Assembly (NCBI GenBank): GCA_041740935.1
Contig: JBGSLA010000091.1
Coordinates: 1-48,030, forward strand
Reading direction: 5' to 3'
DNA length: 48,030 nucleotides
Source of the DNA: JBGSLA01 sp041740935
GTDB lineage: Bacteria; Desulfobacterota; Desulfobaccia; Desulfobaccales; 0-14-0-80-60-11
Shown: one piece after another, positions 1 to 8,727 of the stretch
Position numbering within the stretch: the stretch's first letter is position 1
Layout of the letters: every line of letters begins with the position of its first letter
Translations under genes and position numbers: made by a program
The notes under the pieces: model-generated
Databases searched by the model: none
What the model was told of the DNA's origin: nothing
What the model saw: only the letters and a program-made list of their open reading frames with translations

Positions 1-16
1 TGCCCCCTCCCCCCAA

Positions 17-40
17 CCCCCTCCCGCCGAGGGGAGGGGG
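17..40. repeat. C-rich/G-rich hairpin at window start
   Basis: A perfect 9-bp inverted repeat, CCCCCTCCC at 17-25 and GGGAGGGGG at 32-40, has a short loop. No T-run follows, so it is a poor intrinsic terminator. Similar CTCCCC-rich hairpins recur in other gaps of the window, near 8.83, 12.30 and 37.45 kb, so it is best read as a copy of a dispersed intergenic module. Nothing else is recognised between 41 and 132. Confidence 0.5.
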
Positions 41-132
41 AATTTCCGGATGGAATCCAACTCGGTTTTAGAGGATTTTTTCCGGCCTCAGGGCCGCACA
101 CCGCCAACCTCCGTTATTGTGAAAAACTTCTC

Positions 133-162
133 TTGACAGGCCCCCTGCCGGAATGCTATTTT
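133..162 (+). promoter_or_regulatory. sigma-70-type promoter of panCD
   Basis: A consensus -35 box TTGACA lies at 133-138 and a -10-like TATTTT at 157-162, with an 18-bp spacer. Transcription would begin near 168-170, leaving a leader of about 88 nt before panC. The exact -35 box and the terminator structure immediately downstream support this being the pan operon promoter. Confidence 0.65.
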
Positions 163-167
163 TATCG

Positions 168-256
168 TAGGCAGAGCTTGGATCCGTACACAGGCGGACT
201 GAGACTCGGCGGGAGCGGCGACCCTCAACCCCGGCGGATCAGTCCGGGGTTTTTTT
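168..256 (+). promoter_or_regulatory. panC leader with mutually exclusive hairpins (attenuator or riboswitch candidate)
   Basis: The transcribed leader can fold in two competing ways. CGGACTGA at 195-202 pairs perfectly with TCAGTCCG at 239-246. The alternative pairs AACCCCGG at 227-234 with CCGGGGTT at 244-251, giving a terminator. The two share bases 244-246, and the antiterminator also consumes the terminator loop, so they exclude each other. The space between the antiterminator arms (203-238) holds a GGG/CCC mini-hairpin and could be a ligand or protein sensor. A published RNA called the pan motif lies upstream of pantothenate genes in Deltaproteobacteria; I cannot confirm that this leader belongs to it. 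Confidence 0.6.
227..256 (+). terminator. intrinsic terminator abutting the panC start codon
   Basis: A perfect 8-bp stem (227-234 with 244-251) with a 9-nt loop is followed by a run of seven T (250-256). The next base is the A of the panC ATG. The only Shine-Dalgarno-like sequence for panC, GGGG at 246-249, is in the 3' arm, so the hairpin would block both transcription into panC and ribosome binding. Confidence 0.75.
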
Positions 257-1105
257 ATGGAAATTATCAGCGATCCCCGGGACATGCGGGCCGCTTCCCT
301 GGCCTGGCGGCGGCAGGGCCACAAAATCGCCCTGGTGCCCACCATGGGGTATTTCCACGAGGGCCACCTCTCCCTGATGCGCTATGGCCGGGAGCAGGGG
401 GACCGGCTGGTGGTGAGTCTGTTTGTCAACCCCACCCAGTTCGGGCCCACCGAAGACCTGGCCCGCTATCCCCGGGACCTGGAGCGGGATGCGGCCATGA
501 CCCGGGAGATTGGGGTGGACGTGCTCTACACCCCCACCGCGGCCGACATGTACCCGGAGGGCTATCAGACCTACGTCAGCGTGGAGGGCTTGAGTCAGGG
601 GCTGTGCGGCGCCTCCCGCCCGGGCCATTTCCGGGGGGTGGCCACCGTGGTCCTGAAATTGTTCAACCAGACGCTGCCTCACCTGGCCGTTTTCGGAGAG
701 AAGGACTATCAGCAGTTGGCCGTGATCAAGCGGATGGCGGCGGACCTGAATGTGCCGGTGGAGGTGGCGGGCCGGCCCATTGTCCGGGAAGCGGACGGCC
801 TGGCCATGAGTTCCCGGAACACCTATTTGAGCCCGGAGGAGCGCGGCGCGGCCCTGTGCCTGGTCCAGGCCCTGACCCGGGTTCGGAATCTGGCCGCGGC
901 CGGGGAAACCGGGGCTGAGAAAATTTTGGCGGAAGTGAAAGAGATTATCCTGGCCGCGCCTCACACCCACCTGGACTACGCGGTGCTGGTGGACCCCGAC
1001 ACATTGAAAGAGGTGGACGCCATCCGGGGTTCGGCCCGGCTGGCCCTGGCCGCCCGGGTGGGGAGCACCCGGCTCATCGACAATATGCTCATCGAGGTAT
1101 CCTGA
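257..1105 (+). CDS. panC: pantothenate synthetase
   Basis: This enzyme condenses pantoate and beta-alanine with ATP to pantothenate, the last step to vitamin B5, in the cytoplasm. The 282-residue length is normal for the family. Near the N-terminus the nucleotide-binding segment PTMGYFHEGHLSL carries the HxGH signature at H34 and H37. A KMSKS-like segment MSSRNTYLSPEER follows in the second half. The start at 257 matches the usual N-terminus and lies directly after a terminator-like leader, which suggests regulation by attenuation. panD follows after one base, so beta-alanine supply and use are co-transcribed. panB is not in the window. Confidence 0.97.
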   Translation: MEIISDPRDMRAASLAWRRQGHKIALVPTMGYFHEGHLSLMRYGREQGDRLVVSLFVNPTQFGPTEDLARYPRDLERDAAMTREIGVDVLYTPTAADMYPEGYQTYVSVEGLSQGLCGASRPGHFRGVATVVLKLFNQTLPHLAVFGEKDYQQLAVIKRMAADLNVPVEVAGRPIVREADGLAMSSRNTYLSPEERGAALCLVQALTRVRNLAAAGETGAEKILAEVKEIILAAPHTHLDYAVLVDPDTLKEVDAIRGSARLALAARVGSTRLIDNMLIEVS

Positions 1106-1106
1106 C

Positions 1107-1457
1107 ATGCAGCGCGTCATGCTGAAATCCAAAATCCACCGGGCCACCATTACGGAAGCCAACCTGGCCTACGAAGGCTCCCTCACCGTGGATGTCGATC
1201 TTTTGCGGGAAGCCGACATCCTGCCCTACGAGATGGTGCATATCTATAACATCAGCAACGGCGAGCGCTTCCAGACCTATGCCATCGAGGGGGAGGCGGG
1301 CAGCGGGGTCATGTGCCTAAACGGCGCCGCGGCCAGACGGGGTCAGGTGGGGGACCTGATCATCGTCACCACCTATTCCAGCTACGCCCCCGAGGAACTG
1401 AACCGCCATAAACCCAAAATCGTCATGGTGGACGGCCGCAACCGCCTCAAAAAATAA
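1107..1457 (+). CDS. panD: aspartate 1-decarboxylase (proenzyme)
   Basis: It decarboxylates L-aspartate to beta-alanine, the co-substrate of PanC. It is made as a proenzyme that self-cleaves between Gly24 and Ser25 to form the pyruvoyl group; the site is visible in AYEGSLTVD. The N-terminal MLKSKIHRA segment and the 116-residue length are standard for the family. It starts one base after the panC stop, so the two are certainly one operon. No clear terminator follows; the downstream gap is filled with repeats. Confidence 0.97.
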   Translation: MQRVMLKSKIHRATITEANLAYEGSLTVDVDLLREADILPYEMVHIYNISNGERFQTYAIEGEAGSGVMCLNGAAARRGQVGDLIIVTTYSSYAPEELNRHKPKIVMVDGRNRLKK

Positions 1458-1596
1458 TTCCTGCCATCGCCTGCTGGGGTGGAAAGGGGCCGGGGAACGT
1501 TGGCTGCCGGCTCCTTTATCTGACCATCCCACCCTGGCCCCACAGCTCTTCCGCCGGTTACAGAAAGCTTTCGCAGACACCGCCCACTCAAACCTG

Positions 1597-1650
1597 GTGG
1601 CACAGGTTTTCAACCTGTGCCCTTGCACAGGCGAGACGCCTGTGCTACTA
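1597..1650 (+). repeat. paired-hairpin intergenic module (family B)
   Basis: Two successive palindromes are visible: a CACAGG/CCTGTG hairpin at about 1601-1620 and a CACAGGCG/CGCCTGTG-like hairpin at about 1625-1644. Related pairs lie at 13079-13127, 15036-15093, 33271-33325, 37661-37712 and 39873-39930. The arms change between copies while the layout stays the same. The bases before it, 1458-1596, hold nothing recognised. Confidence 0.6.
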
Positions 1651-1652
1651 AT

Positions 1653-1767
1653 CTCGAGTTTGTGGTTTTTTGACAAAGATTTTGCTTGCAACATGTTAAT
1701 CTTATTAAGAAATCATTCAATTTTATCAGTCTGGTTCCGGCCTTTAGGCCGGGATGTGCCACCAGGC
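1653..1767 (+). repeat. 115-bp dispersed repeat, copy 1
   Basis: This stretch matches 37720-37834 on the same strand with four mismatches and no gaps over 115 bp. It contains an AT-rich core and a CCGGCC-TTTA-GGCCGG hairpin around 1738-1753. Both copies follow a family B paired hairpin and precede a GGCTCATGAG element, so the larger unit is about 200-230 bp. No reading frame of convincing length or family is seen in it. Confidence 0.85.
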
Positions 1768-1789
1768 TTTTCATGGTTTGGTAAATACC

Positions 1790-2112
1790 GGGGCTCATGA
1801 GTAACTGTCCTGAAAAGTTTTTGTGTGGGGGAAGGGGGTTCCCACGGGCAGGATGCCCGTGCCGGGATCGCAGACCCCTGCCCCCTGCCCCGCACCCCCT
1901 CTCCCAACCCCGTGATTCGGGAGCACAGGCAAGATGCCTGCGCTCCCGGGTCATTCCTCTCACGTAGGACCGCAATTCATTGCGCCCACCAAGGGTTCGA
2001 TGAATCGAACCCCTGCATGGTGTTGGGAGGGGAGCCTGGGGGGAAGGGCTGGGGAGCCACCGCTCCTCCGGCTCTCCCCCCAGAGATAAGAAATAACCAG
2101 GCTCATGAGAAA
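1790..2112 (+). repeat. mosaic of intergenic repeats upstream of metK
   Basis: A copy of the GGCTCATGAG...CTGTCCTGAAAAGTTTTT element (family A) is at 1790-1829. Hairpins follow at about 1848-1864 (CACGGGCA/TGCCCGTG) and 1919-1950, then CGCAATTCATTGCG near 1970 and a GGGTTCGATGAATCGAACCC palindrome at about 1992-2011. A partial family A end, GGCTCATGAG, is at 2100-2109. There is no credible gene between panD and metK. Confidence 0.6.
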
Positions 2113-2117
2113 TTTAC

Positions 2118-2146
2118 TTGAATTTTAGAAACGAATTTAGGATATT
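2118..2146 (+). promoter_or_regulatory. possible metK promoter
   Basis: TTGAAT at 2118-2123 and GATATT at 2141-2146 are separated by 17 bp in an AT-rich stretch that contrasts with the GC-rich surroundings. A short CAGGC/GCCTG hairpin follows in the leader at about 2162-2180. The ribosome site is a strong AAAGGAGTTGGAGG just before the metK ATG. The promoter call rests only on box similarity and position. Confidence 0.35.
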
Positions 2147-2204
2147 TTATAAGTTTAAGCACAGGCTGATTTTCTGCCTGATTTACCGGTAAAGGAGTTG
2201 GAGG

Positions 2205-3395
2205 ATGGCTTCATCCGAATTTCTGTTTACATCTGAGTCGGTCACCGAAGGGCATCCCGACAAGGTGGCGGATCAGATTTCCGACGCCATTTTGGACGCA
2301 ATCATCGGGCAGGACAGATTTGCCCGGGTGGCCTGTGAAACCCTGGTCACCACCGGAATGGCGCTGATCGCCGGGGAGATCACCACCACCGCCCGGGTGG
2401 ACATACCTGATATCGTGCGCCACACCATCAAGGAGATCGGCTATAGCGATTCCTCCATGGGTTTTGATTGGAAAACCTGCGCGGTGCTGGCTTCCCTCGA
2501 CCGCCAGTCCCCGGATATCGCCCAGGGGGTGGAGGGCCGGGGTCTGACGCCGGAGCAGGGGGCCGGCGACCAGGGGCTGATGTTCGGCTATGCCTCTGAT
2601 TCCACGGAAAATTTCATGCCCATGCCCATCTGGTACGCCCACCGCCTGGCCGAACGTCTGGCCAAGGTGCGCAAGGACAAGACCCTGCCCTTTCTGCGTC
2701 CGGACGGCAAGACCCAGGTGACCGTGCGCTATGAAGACTATATTCCCAAGGATATCCATACCATAGTCATCGCGGCGCAGCACGAGCCTGACGTTCAGTA
2801 CCAGGACCTCAAGGAAGCCATTGTGGAGGAGGTCATCAAAAAGACCATCCCGGCTCAATTACTCAACAACACCAAGTACCTGGTCAATACCACCGGAAAA
2901 TTTGTGGTGGGCGGCCCCCTGGCCGACTGCGGCATGACCGGCCGCAAAATCATCGTGGATACCTACGGCGGCCGGGGCTACCACGGCGGCGGGGCCTTCT
3001 CGGGCAAGGACCCCACCAAGGTGGACCGCACCACGTCCTACATGCTGCGGCACGTGGCCAAGAACGTGGTGGCGGCCGGGCTGGCCCGGCGCTGCGAGGT
3101 CCAGGTGGCCTACTCCATCGGCCTACCGGACCCCCTGTCCATCATGATTTATACCTACGGTACCAATAATATCCCGGATGACCGCATCCTGGAGATCATC
3201 AAAGAAACCTTCAGCTTCAAACCCGCGGCCATGATCCAGTATCTGGACATGCAGCGCCCCATATTCAAAAAAACTGCGGCTTACGGTCACTTCGGGCGCA
3301 CCGACCCGGACTTTACCTGGGAATACACCAATAAAGTGGAAATCCTGCGGGAAAAGGCAGGGCTGAACCCCGTCTGCCCGGTATGCGAAAAGTAA
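2205..3395 (+). CDS. metK: S-adenosylmethionine synthetase
   Basis: It makes S-adenosylmethionine from methionine and ATP. The N-terminal signature SESVTEGHPDKVADQISDAI, the GDQGLMFGYA motif and the P-loop-like GGGAFSGKDPTKVDR are all intact. At 396 residues it is a complete bacterial-type MetK. A strong AAAGGAGTTGGAGG ribosome site precedes the ATG. ahcY begins 18 bp after the stop, so synthesis of the methyl donor and removal of its by-product S-adenosylhomocysteine are encoded together. Confidence 0.98.
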   Translation: MASSEFLFTSESVTEGHPDKVADQISDAILDAIIGQDRFARVACETLVTTGMALIAGEITTTARVDIPDIVRHTIKEIGYSDSSMGFDWKTCAVLASLDRQSPDIAQGVEGRGLTPEQGAGDQGLMFGYASDSTENFMPMPIWYAHRLAERLAKVRKDKTLPFLRPDGKTQVTVRYEDYIPKDIHTIVIAAQHEPDVQYQDLKEAIVEEVIKKTIPAQLLNNTKYLVNTTGKFVVGGPLADCGMTGRKIIVDTYGGRGYHGGGAFSGKDPTKVDRTTSYMLRHVAKNVVAAGLARRCEVQVAYSIGLPDPLSIMIYTYGTNNIPDDRILEIIKETFSFKPAAMIQYLDMQRPIFKKTAAYGHFGRTDPDFTWEYTNKVEILREKAGLNPVCPVCEK

Positions 3396-3413
3396 GCCGA
3401 AACGGAGAGTTGC

Positions 3414-4670
3414 ATGAATTATGATGTAAAGGACCTCAATCTGGCGGACAAAGGACGCCTGCGGGTGGAGTGGGCCATGCGGGAGATGCCCGTGCTCGCC
3501 TCCATCAGCGACCGCTTTGCCAGGGAAAAGCCCCTGGCGGGAGTGCGCCTGGCCGCCTGTCTGCATGTCACCACCGAAACCGCGGCCTTGATGAAAACCC
3601 TCAAGGCCGGGGGCGCGGCTCTCGCCCTGTGCGCCTCCAATCCCCTGAGCACCCAGGACGACGTGGCCGCGTATCTGGCCAAGTACGAGGAAATCCCCAC
3701 CTTCGCCATCAAAGGGGAAGACGGCGACTCCTATTACCGCCACATCAACCAGGCCCTGGACCTGAAACCGCACCTGACCATGGACGACGGCGCCGATCTG
3801 GTGTTCACCGTCCATTCCAAAAGGCAGGAACTCATCGAGGGCGTCTGGGGGGGCACGGAAGAGACCACCACCGGGGTCATCCGCCTCAAGGCCATGTCCA
3901 TGGACGGGGTCTTGCGCTATCCCATGGTGGCGGTCAACGACGCGCACACCAAGTATCTGTTCGACAACCGCTACGGCACCGGCCAGAGCACCATTGACGG
4001 GATTTTGCGGGCCACCAACCGCTTGTTTGCGGGCAGCGTCTTTGTGGTGGCGGGGTACGGCTGGTGCGGCCGGGGATTGGCCATGCGGGCCAAAGGGGCG
4101 GGGGCCCGGGTGATCATCACCGAAGTCAACCCCTTAAAGGCCCTGGAAGCGGTGATGGACGGCTACCAGGTCCTGCCCATGAGCCAGGCCGCGCCCCTCG
4201 GCGATTTTTTCTGTACGGTCACCGGCGACATCAACGTCATCCGAGAAGAACACTTCCTGGCCATGAAGGACGGGGCCATTTTTTGCAACTCCGGCCACTT
4301 CAACGTGGAACTGGATCTGGAGGCCCTGGCCCGCCTGAGCGGCCCGCCCCGTCAGATCCGGGAGTCGGTCCAGGAATTCAAGCTGAAAAACGGCAAGGCC
4401 GTGTTCCTGCTGGGGGAAGGCCGCCTGGTGAATCTGGCCGCGGCCGAAGGCCACCCCTCCGTGGTCATGGACATGAGTTTCGCCAACCAGTCCCTGGCTT
4501 CGGAATACCTGGCCAAGAACCACGACAAGCTGGAGAAAAAGGTGTACCCCATGCCGGCGATTATCGACCAGGAAATCGCCCGCCTGAAACTGGCCGCCAT
4601 GGGTGTGGAAATCGACACCCTGACCCCGGAACAGGAAAAATACCTGGCCTCCTACGACCTGGGGACCTGA
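3414..4670 (+). CDS. ahcY: adenosylhomocysteinase
   Basis: It hydrolyses S-adenosylhomocysteine to homocysteine and adenosine with bound NAD, removing the inhibitor of methyltransferases. The NAD-binding Rossmann segment is VVAGYGWCGRGLAMRAKGAG, and the N-terminal VKDLNLADKGRLRVEWA block is typical. At 418 residues it is the shorter bacterial/archaeal form. A GGAG ribosome site precedes the start, which lies only 18 bp after metK. No SAH riboswitch fits in that gap, so regulation must act on the metK-ahcY transcript as a whole. Confidence 0.97.
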   Translation: MNYDVKDLNLADKGRLRVEWAMREMPVLASISDRFAREKPLAGVRLAACLHVTTETAALMKTLKAGGAALALCASNPLSTQDDVAAYLAKYEEIPTFAIKGEDGDSYYRHINQALDLKPHLTMDDGADLVFTVHSKRQELIEGVWGGTEETTTGVIRLKAMSMDGVLRYPMVAVNDAHTKYLFDNRYGTGQSTIDGILRATNRLFAGSVFVVAGYGWCGRGLAMRAKGAGARVIITEVNPLKALEAVMDGYQVLPMSQAAPLGDFFCTVTGDINVIREEHFLAMKDGAIFCNSGHFNVELDLEALARLSGPPRQIRESVQEFKLKNGKAVFLLGEGRLVNLAAAEGHPSVVMDMSFANQSLASEYLAKNHDKLEKKVYPMPAIIDQEIARLKLAAMGVEIDTLTPEQEKYLASYDLGT

Positions 4671-4707
4671 GATCGATTTTTTTCACCCAAGCAGGTAGGG
4701 ATTTCCC

Positions 4708-6129
4708 ATGATCAACATAAAATTCGGCACCTCCGGCTGGCGGGGGATTCTGGCGGAGGATTTCACCTTTGCCAATGCCCGTCTGGTCTGCCAGGCCATT
4801 GCCGACTATCTCAAGCAGGAAGGCCTGGCCGACAAAGGGGTGATCGTGGCCTATGACACCCGCTTTCTGTCGGAGACCTTTGCGGCCACCGCGGCGGAAG
4901 TCATGGCCGGCAACGGCATCCCGGCCTTTTACACCATCCGGGACACCCCCACTCCGGTGGTGAGCTTTGCCATCCGGAAGGCCCTGCGGGGCGGCGGCAT
5001 CAACATCACCGCCAGCCACAACCCGGCGGAGTGGAATGGCATAAAATTTTCTCCCGCCCAGGGGGGCCCCGCTCCCACCCCGGTTACGGCCGCCATCGAG
5101 GGGTTCATCCGGGAAATATCCCCGGCCGACGTCAAAAGCATCCCTTTTGCCGAAGCCCGGGACCGGGGTCTGGTCGCCGATATTGATCCCCGGGGGAGCT
5201 ATTTCGATCATCTGCGCAAGCTGGTGGACGTCAAAACCCTGGGGCAGTCCGGCCTCAAAGTGGCGGTGGACGTCATGTTCGGCACCGGCCGGGATTACCT
5301 CGACGCCTTTCTCCGGGAGGCCGGGGTGGAGGTCGAGGTGCTGCATGGCTACCGGGACCCCCTGTTCGGGGGGCAGCGCCCCGAGCCCAGCGGCGAGTAT
5401 CTGAACCCCCTGGCCGAGCGCATCCGGGAAACCGGGGCGCATCTCGGTCTGGCGGTGGACGCCGACGCCGACCGCTTCGGGGTCATGGACGGCCAGGGCC
5501 GCTACCATGAAGCCAACATGATCCTGGGGTTGTTGTTCGACCATCTCATCAAGACCCGGGGCTGGGAAGGCGGCGTGGCCCGCAGCGTGGCCACCAGCCA
5601 TCTGGTGGACAAAGTGGCCGCGGCCTACGGGCGGCCTGTGTTTGAGACCAAAGTGGGCTTCAAGTTCCTGGGCGAGTACATCCTCTCTGAACAGGCCCTG
5701 ATGGTTGGGGAAGAAAGCGAAGGCTTTTCCATGCGGGGGCACCTGCCGGAAAAGGACGGCATCCTGGCCTGCCTGCTGGTGGCCGAGATGGTGGCCAAAA
5801 CCGGGAAGGGCATCCCGGCGCTCCTGGACGACCTGTTTGCCCGGGTGGGGCCGGTGCACACCCAGCGCCTCAACCTGAGCCTGACCCCCGAAGTCAAGGT
5901 GCGCCTGTTGGAGCGTCTGCAGACCACTCCCGACCGGTTTGCCGGCCTCAAGGTGGTGGGGCACGTCACCATTGACGGCCACAAGTATCTCCTGGAAAAC
6001 GGCAGTTGGGTGTGCTTCCGGCCCTCGGGCACCGAGCCTGTGGTGCGCTTTTATCTGGAGGCCTCCACCGAGGCAGAACTGGAGAAGCTGCGCCTGGCCG
6101 GCGGCGCCCTGTTGAGGGAATTATTGTAG
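4708..6129 (+). CDS. phosphoglucomutase/phosphomannomutase family protein
   Basis: This is an alpha-D-phosphohexomutase that moves phosphate between C1 and C6 of a hexose phosphate, feeding glycogen, lipopolysaccharide or nucleotide-sugar synthesis. The active-site phosphoserine is Ser103 in TASHNPAEWNG. The metal loop is DADADRFG, and the C-terminal phosphate-binding loop is RPSGTEPVVRFYLE. The 473-residue length fits a complete four-domain enzyme. Substrate preference among glucose, mannose and glucosamine phosphates cannot be told from the sequence. The M50 protease gene starts 7 bp after its stop. Confidence 0.92.
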   Translation: MINIKFGTSGWRGILAEDFTFANARLVCQAIADYLKQEGLADKGVIVAYDTRFLSETFAATAAEVMAGNGIPAFYTIRDTPTPVVSFAIRKALRGGGINITASHNPAEWNGIKFSPAQGGPAPTPVTAAIEGFIREISPADVKSIPFAEARDRGLVADIDPRGSYFDHLRKLVDVKTLGQSGLKVAVDVMFGTGRDYLDAFLREAGVEVEVLHGYRDPLFGGQRPEPSGEYLNPLAERIRETGAHLGLAVDADADRFGVMDGQGRYHEANMILGLLFDHLIKTRGWEGGVARSVATSHLVDKVAAAYGRPVFETKVGFKFLGEYILSEQALMVGEESEGFSMRGHLPEKDGILACLLVAEMVAKTGKGIPALLDDLFARVGPVHTQRLNLSLTPEVKVRLLERLQTTPDRFAGLKVVGHVTIDGHKYLLENGSWVCFRPSGTEPVVRFYLEASTEAELEKLRLAGGALLRELL

Positions 6130-6136
6130 AAAATTT

Positions 6137-6766
6137 ATGAATTTTGCCTCGCTCCTCGAAATGAGCCTCATGGCGGTGGTGCTGGTATTTTCGGTCATCG
6201 TCCATGAAGTGGCCCACGGGTATGTGGCCTGGCTGAACGGCGATCCCACCGCCCGCCTGGCCGGCCGCATCACCCTCAATCCCCTCCCCCATATCGACCC
6301 CATCGGCACCATCCTTCTGCCCCTGCTGCTTCTGGTGACCCATGCCGGGATCATCTTCGGCTGGGCCAAACCGGTGCCGGTGAATCCCTCCTATTTCCGC
6401 AACATCCGCTGGGGGGAGGTCACCTGCAGCTTTGCCGGCCCTGCCAGCAACCTGATTTTGGCGGCGATCTTTGCCTATGTCCTGCGCCTCAACCTGGGGG
6501 GGCCGGGTCTGGTCCTGTTGGCCTACTATGGCTGCACCATCAACATCTTTCTGGCCCTGTTTAACCTGATTCCCATCCCGCCCCTGGACGGCTCCCACCT
6601 GGTGGCCGCGTTTCTCCCCTATCGTCTGCTGCAGTATTACCGGTATCTGGAACCCTTCGGCTTTGTCATCATCATTCTCCTGTTTTACACGGGTCTCATG
6701 GGCATCATCCTCATGCCCATTTATCGCCAGATAGCCGCCTTGCTCCAGGTGCCCGTGGTGTTCTGA
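6137..6766 (+). CDS. site-2 protease family (M50) membrane metalloprotease
   Basis: A small polytopic membrane protein with the zinc motif HEVAH at residues 23-27 in the first membrane segment. A second metal-ligand region, NLIPIPPLDGSH, lies near residue 148. About four to five hydrophobic segments are visible. Without PDZ or CBS domains it matches the minimal group of site-2 proteases (YwhC-like), which cut membrane-embedded substrates. The substrate is unknown. It lies 7 bp after the phosphohexomutase and is probably co-transcribed. The final segment is hydrophobic up to the stop, with no sign of truncation. Confidence 0.88.
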   Translation: MNFASLLEMSLMAVVLVFSVIVHEVAHGYVAWLNGDPTARLAGRITLNPLPHIDPIGTILLPLLLLVTHAGIIFGWAKPVPVNPSYFRNIRWGEVTCSFAGPASNLILAAIFAYVLRLNLGGPGLVLLAYYGCTINIFLALFNLIPIPPLDGSHLVAAFLPYRLLQYYRYLEPFGFVIIILLFYTGLMGIILMPIYRQIAALLQVPVVF

Positions 6767-6938
6767 AAAGCTTCAGACCCAAGTCAGCCGCTTTCCCCGC
6801 AATTGCGTCTTTTCCCCCACTGCCGGAATATGTTATGTTGTGAGGTGTGATACGAGTTTCTCATTGAAATGAGCCACATGAAACGCATAGCATAGTGATT
6901 TCCCTATTTTTTTCCGAAAACCGAAAAACGACCGCCAT

Positions 6939-8714
6939 ATGAAGTGGAAGAACAAAGTCGGGCCTAAGCTCCTGGGGGTCAATCTGCTGTCTCTGTTGGT
7001 GGCTTTGGTGGGACTTTTGCTTCTCATGCAGTTTTTGGCCACCCGCCTGATTTTGGAATGGCACCGCCAAAGGGTGGAGTTGGTGGCCCGCCTGGTCCTG
7101 GCGGAATACCGGGGCAAGCTTCAGCAGGTGGTCCAGGCCGCGTCGCTTCTGGCCGGCAATCTCACTTATGGGGAGCTTCTGGCCGCGGGGGACATGAATA
7201 CCCTGAGGGCCTTGATTACCCCCTTGCTCAAGGCCACCGGCCTTCAGGTCCTGACCATCACGGACCAAAACGGCGTGATCCAGGCGCGCCTCCACGAACC
7301 GGGGGGTATTGGGGTCAATATCAGCGTCAACCCGGTGGTGCGGGCCGGACTGGCTGGCAAGCCCGCCAGCCAGATGACCCAGTGGCAGGACAGCATTTCC
7401 CTGAGCGCCGCGGCCCCCCTGTTCCAGCAGGATCGCCTGGTGGGGGTGGTTCTGGCGGGTGTGCTCATCGACAAGAGCTTTGTGGATTCCCTGTCGCCGC
7501 CGGGGGTGGAAGTTGCCATCTTTTTCGGCAACCGCCTGGTGGTCAACTCCTTCAAAGACCTGCCCAAACCGGCCATGGCCGATCTGATGCAGGCGGTGGA
7601 GGCGGCGGGGCGCAGCGACGCCGGCAACGACGGAGTTCAGCGGCTCCACCTGGGAAATCAGGACTACACCGTCACCTATCTGCCCCTGGGGGAAAAGGAC
7701 AAACCCTGGGAAAATCTCATTTTGGTGGGGTTAAACCGGCGGGAGTTGGACCAGACCCTCACCACCTTAAAATTGATTATTTTCGGGGTGGGCCTGGCCG
7801 CTGCCCTGGTGGGGGCCTTTCTCAGCGTCTGGCTGTCCACGGGCATGCGCCGCCAGATCGCCTTCCTCACCGAGGGCACCCGCCAGGCGGCCAGGGAAGA
7901 GCTGGCCGGGGATATCCCGGTGACCAGTCAGGATGAGCTGGGCGAGCTGGCCGAGTCCTTCAACGCCATGACCCAGGCCTTGCGGGAAAAAACCCGGCAG
8001 CTGCAGGCGGAGCGGGATCGCATCGCGGCCAACGCCGACTTTTTGTCCATGATCGTCCACGACATCAAGGCCCCTCTGACCGGATTGCGGCTTTCGGTGG
8101 AGGCCCTGGAAGACATGACCCTGCCGCCCGCCACCCATCAAAAGCTCAAGGGCATTATCCAGCGGAGTGAGGGCTTGCTCCTGCATCTGCACAATGTCCT
8201 GTATCTCAGCCGGTTCGAGTCGGGACTCCTGGCCCTGCGGCCCGAGGCGGTGCCGCCGGCCTTCCTGGTCCGGCGGCTGCTGCACCATTTCAGCCCCTTG
8301 GCCCAACATCAGGAAGTGGCCATGACCTCGGCCCTCAGTCCGGATTTGCCCCCCGTCCGGGTGGATGAGCCCTCCCTGGAGCGGGTGCTGGCCAACCTCC
8401 TGGTGAACGCCCTGGAGGCCACGCCCCCCGGTGGGGCCATTACCGTTAAGGGCGGCCTCCTGGCAGGCGGCGGCCACCCGGAGGTGGAGCTGGTGGTGGC
8501 CGACACCGGCCCGGGCATCTCCCCGGAAGATCAGCAGGCCCTTTTTGAGAAATACCGGCAGCGCTCCCACCAGGCCAACGGCTCGGGACTGGGGCTCTAT
8601 ATCTGCAAAACCCTGATGGAGGCCAACGGCGGGCGCATCTGGGTGGAAAGCGCTCCCGGCCAGGGCGCCCGGTTCCACCTGGCCCTGCCCATTGCCGCGG
8701 GGGAAAACGGTTGA
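6939..8714 (+). CDS. membrane sensor histidine kinase (extracytoplasmic sensor, HAMP, HisKA, HATPase)
   Basis: The protein has an N-terminal membrane segment (about residues 10-33), an extracytoplasmic sensor region to about 268 that looks like a double Cache domain, a second membrane segment (about 275-300), and a HAMP region (about 300-352). The HisKA segment FLSMIVHDIKAPLTGL carries the phosphoacceptor H374. The ATPase domain has an intact N box (NLLVNALEAT), G1 (DTGPGI) and G2 (GSGLGLYICK). It is therefore expected to be an active kinase. A receiver-only protein follows after a 255-bp repeat region and may be its partner. The ligand is unknown. Confidence 0.93.
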   Translation: MKWKNKVGPKLLGVNLLSLLVALVGLLLLMQFLATRLILEWHRQRVELVARLVLAEYRGKLQQVVQAASLLAGNLTYGELLAAGDMNTLRALITPLLKATGLQVLTITDQNGVIQARLHEPGGIGVNISVNPVVRAGLAGKPASQMTQWQDSISLSAAAPLFQQDRLVGVVLAGVLIDKSFVDSLSPPGVEVAIFFGNRLVVNSFKDLPKPAMADLMQAVEAAGRSDAGNDGVQRLHLGNQDYTVTYLPLGEKDKPWENLILVGLNRRELDQTLTTLKLIIFGVGLAAALVGAFLSVWLSTGMRRQIAFLTEGTRQAAREELAGDIPVTSQDELGELAESFNAMTQALREKTRQLQAERDRIAANADFLSMIVHDIKAPLTGLRLSVEALEDMTLPPATHQKLKGIIQRSEGLLLHLHNVLYLSRFESGLLALRPEAVPPAFLVRRLLHHFSPLAQHQEVAMTSALSPDLPPVRVDEPSLERVLANLLVNALEATPPGGAITVKGGLLAGGGHPEVELVVADTGPGISPEDQQALFEKYRQRSHQANGSGLGLYICKTLMEANGGRIWVESAPGQGARFHLALPIAAGENG

Positions 8715-8727
8715 GGCTGGTTTTTTT

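Noticed and set aside
195..225. TPP riboswitch in the panC leader
   Set aside because: CTGAGA and ACCC words are present, but the rest of the THI box is absent and the genes are pantothenate genes.
2147..2204. SAM-II-like riboswitch before metK
   Set aside because: A CTGATTT word and a CAGGC/GCCTG hairpin recall the SAM-II core, but the loop is far too short and the downstream pseudoknot strand is missing.
3396..3413. SAH riboswitch before ahcY
   Set aside because: Only 18 bp separate metK and ahcY, too short for the aptamer.
4561..5982. Long antisense reading frame opposite the phosphohexomutase
   Set aside because: No motif; it mirrors codon bias of the real gene on the plus strand.
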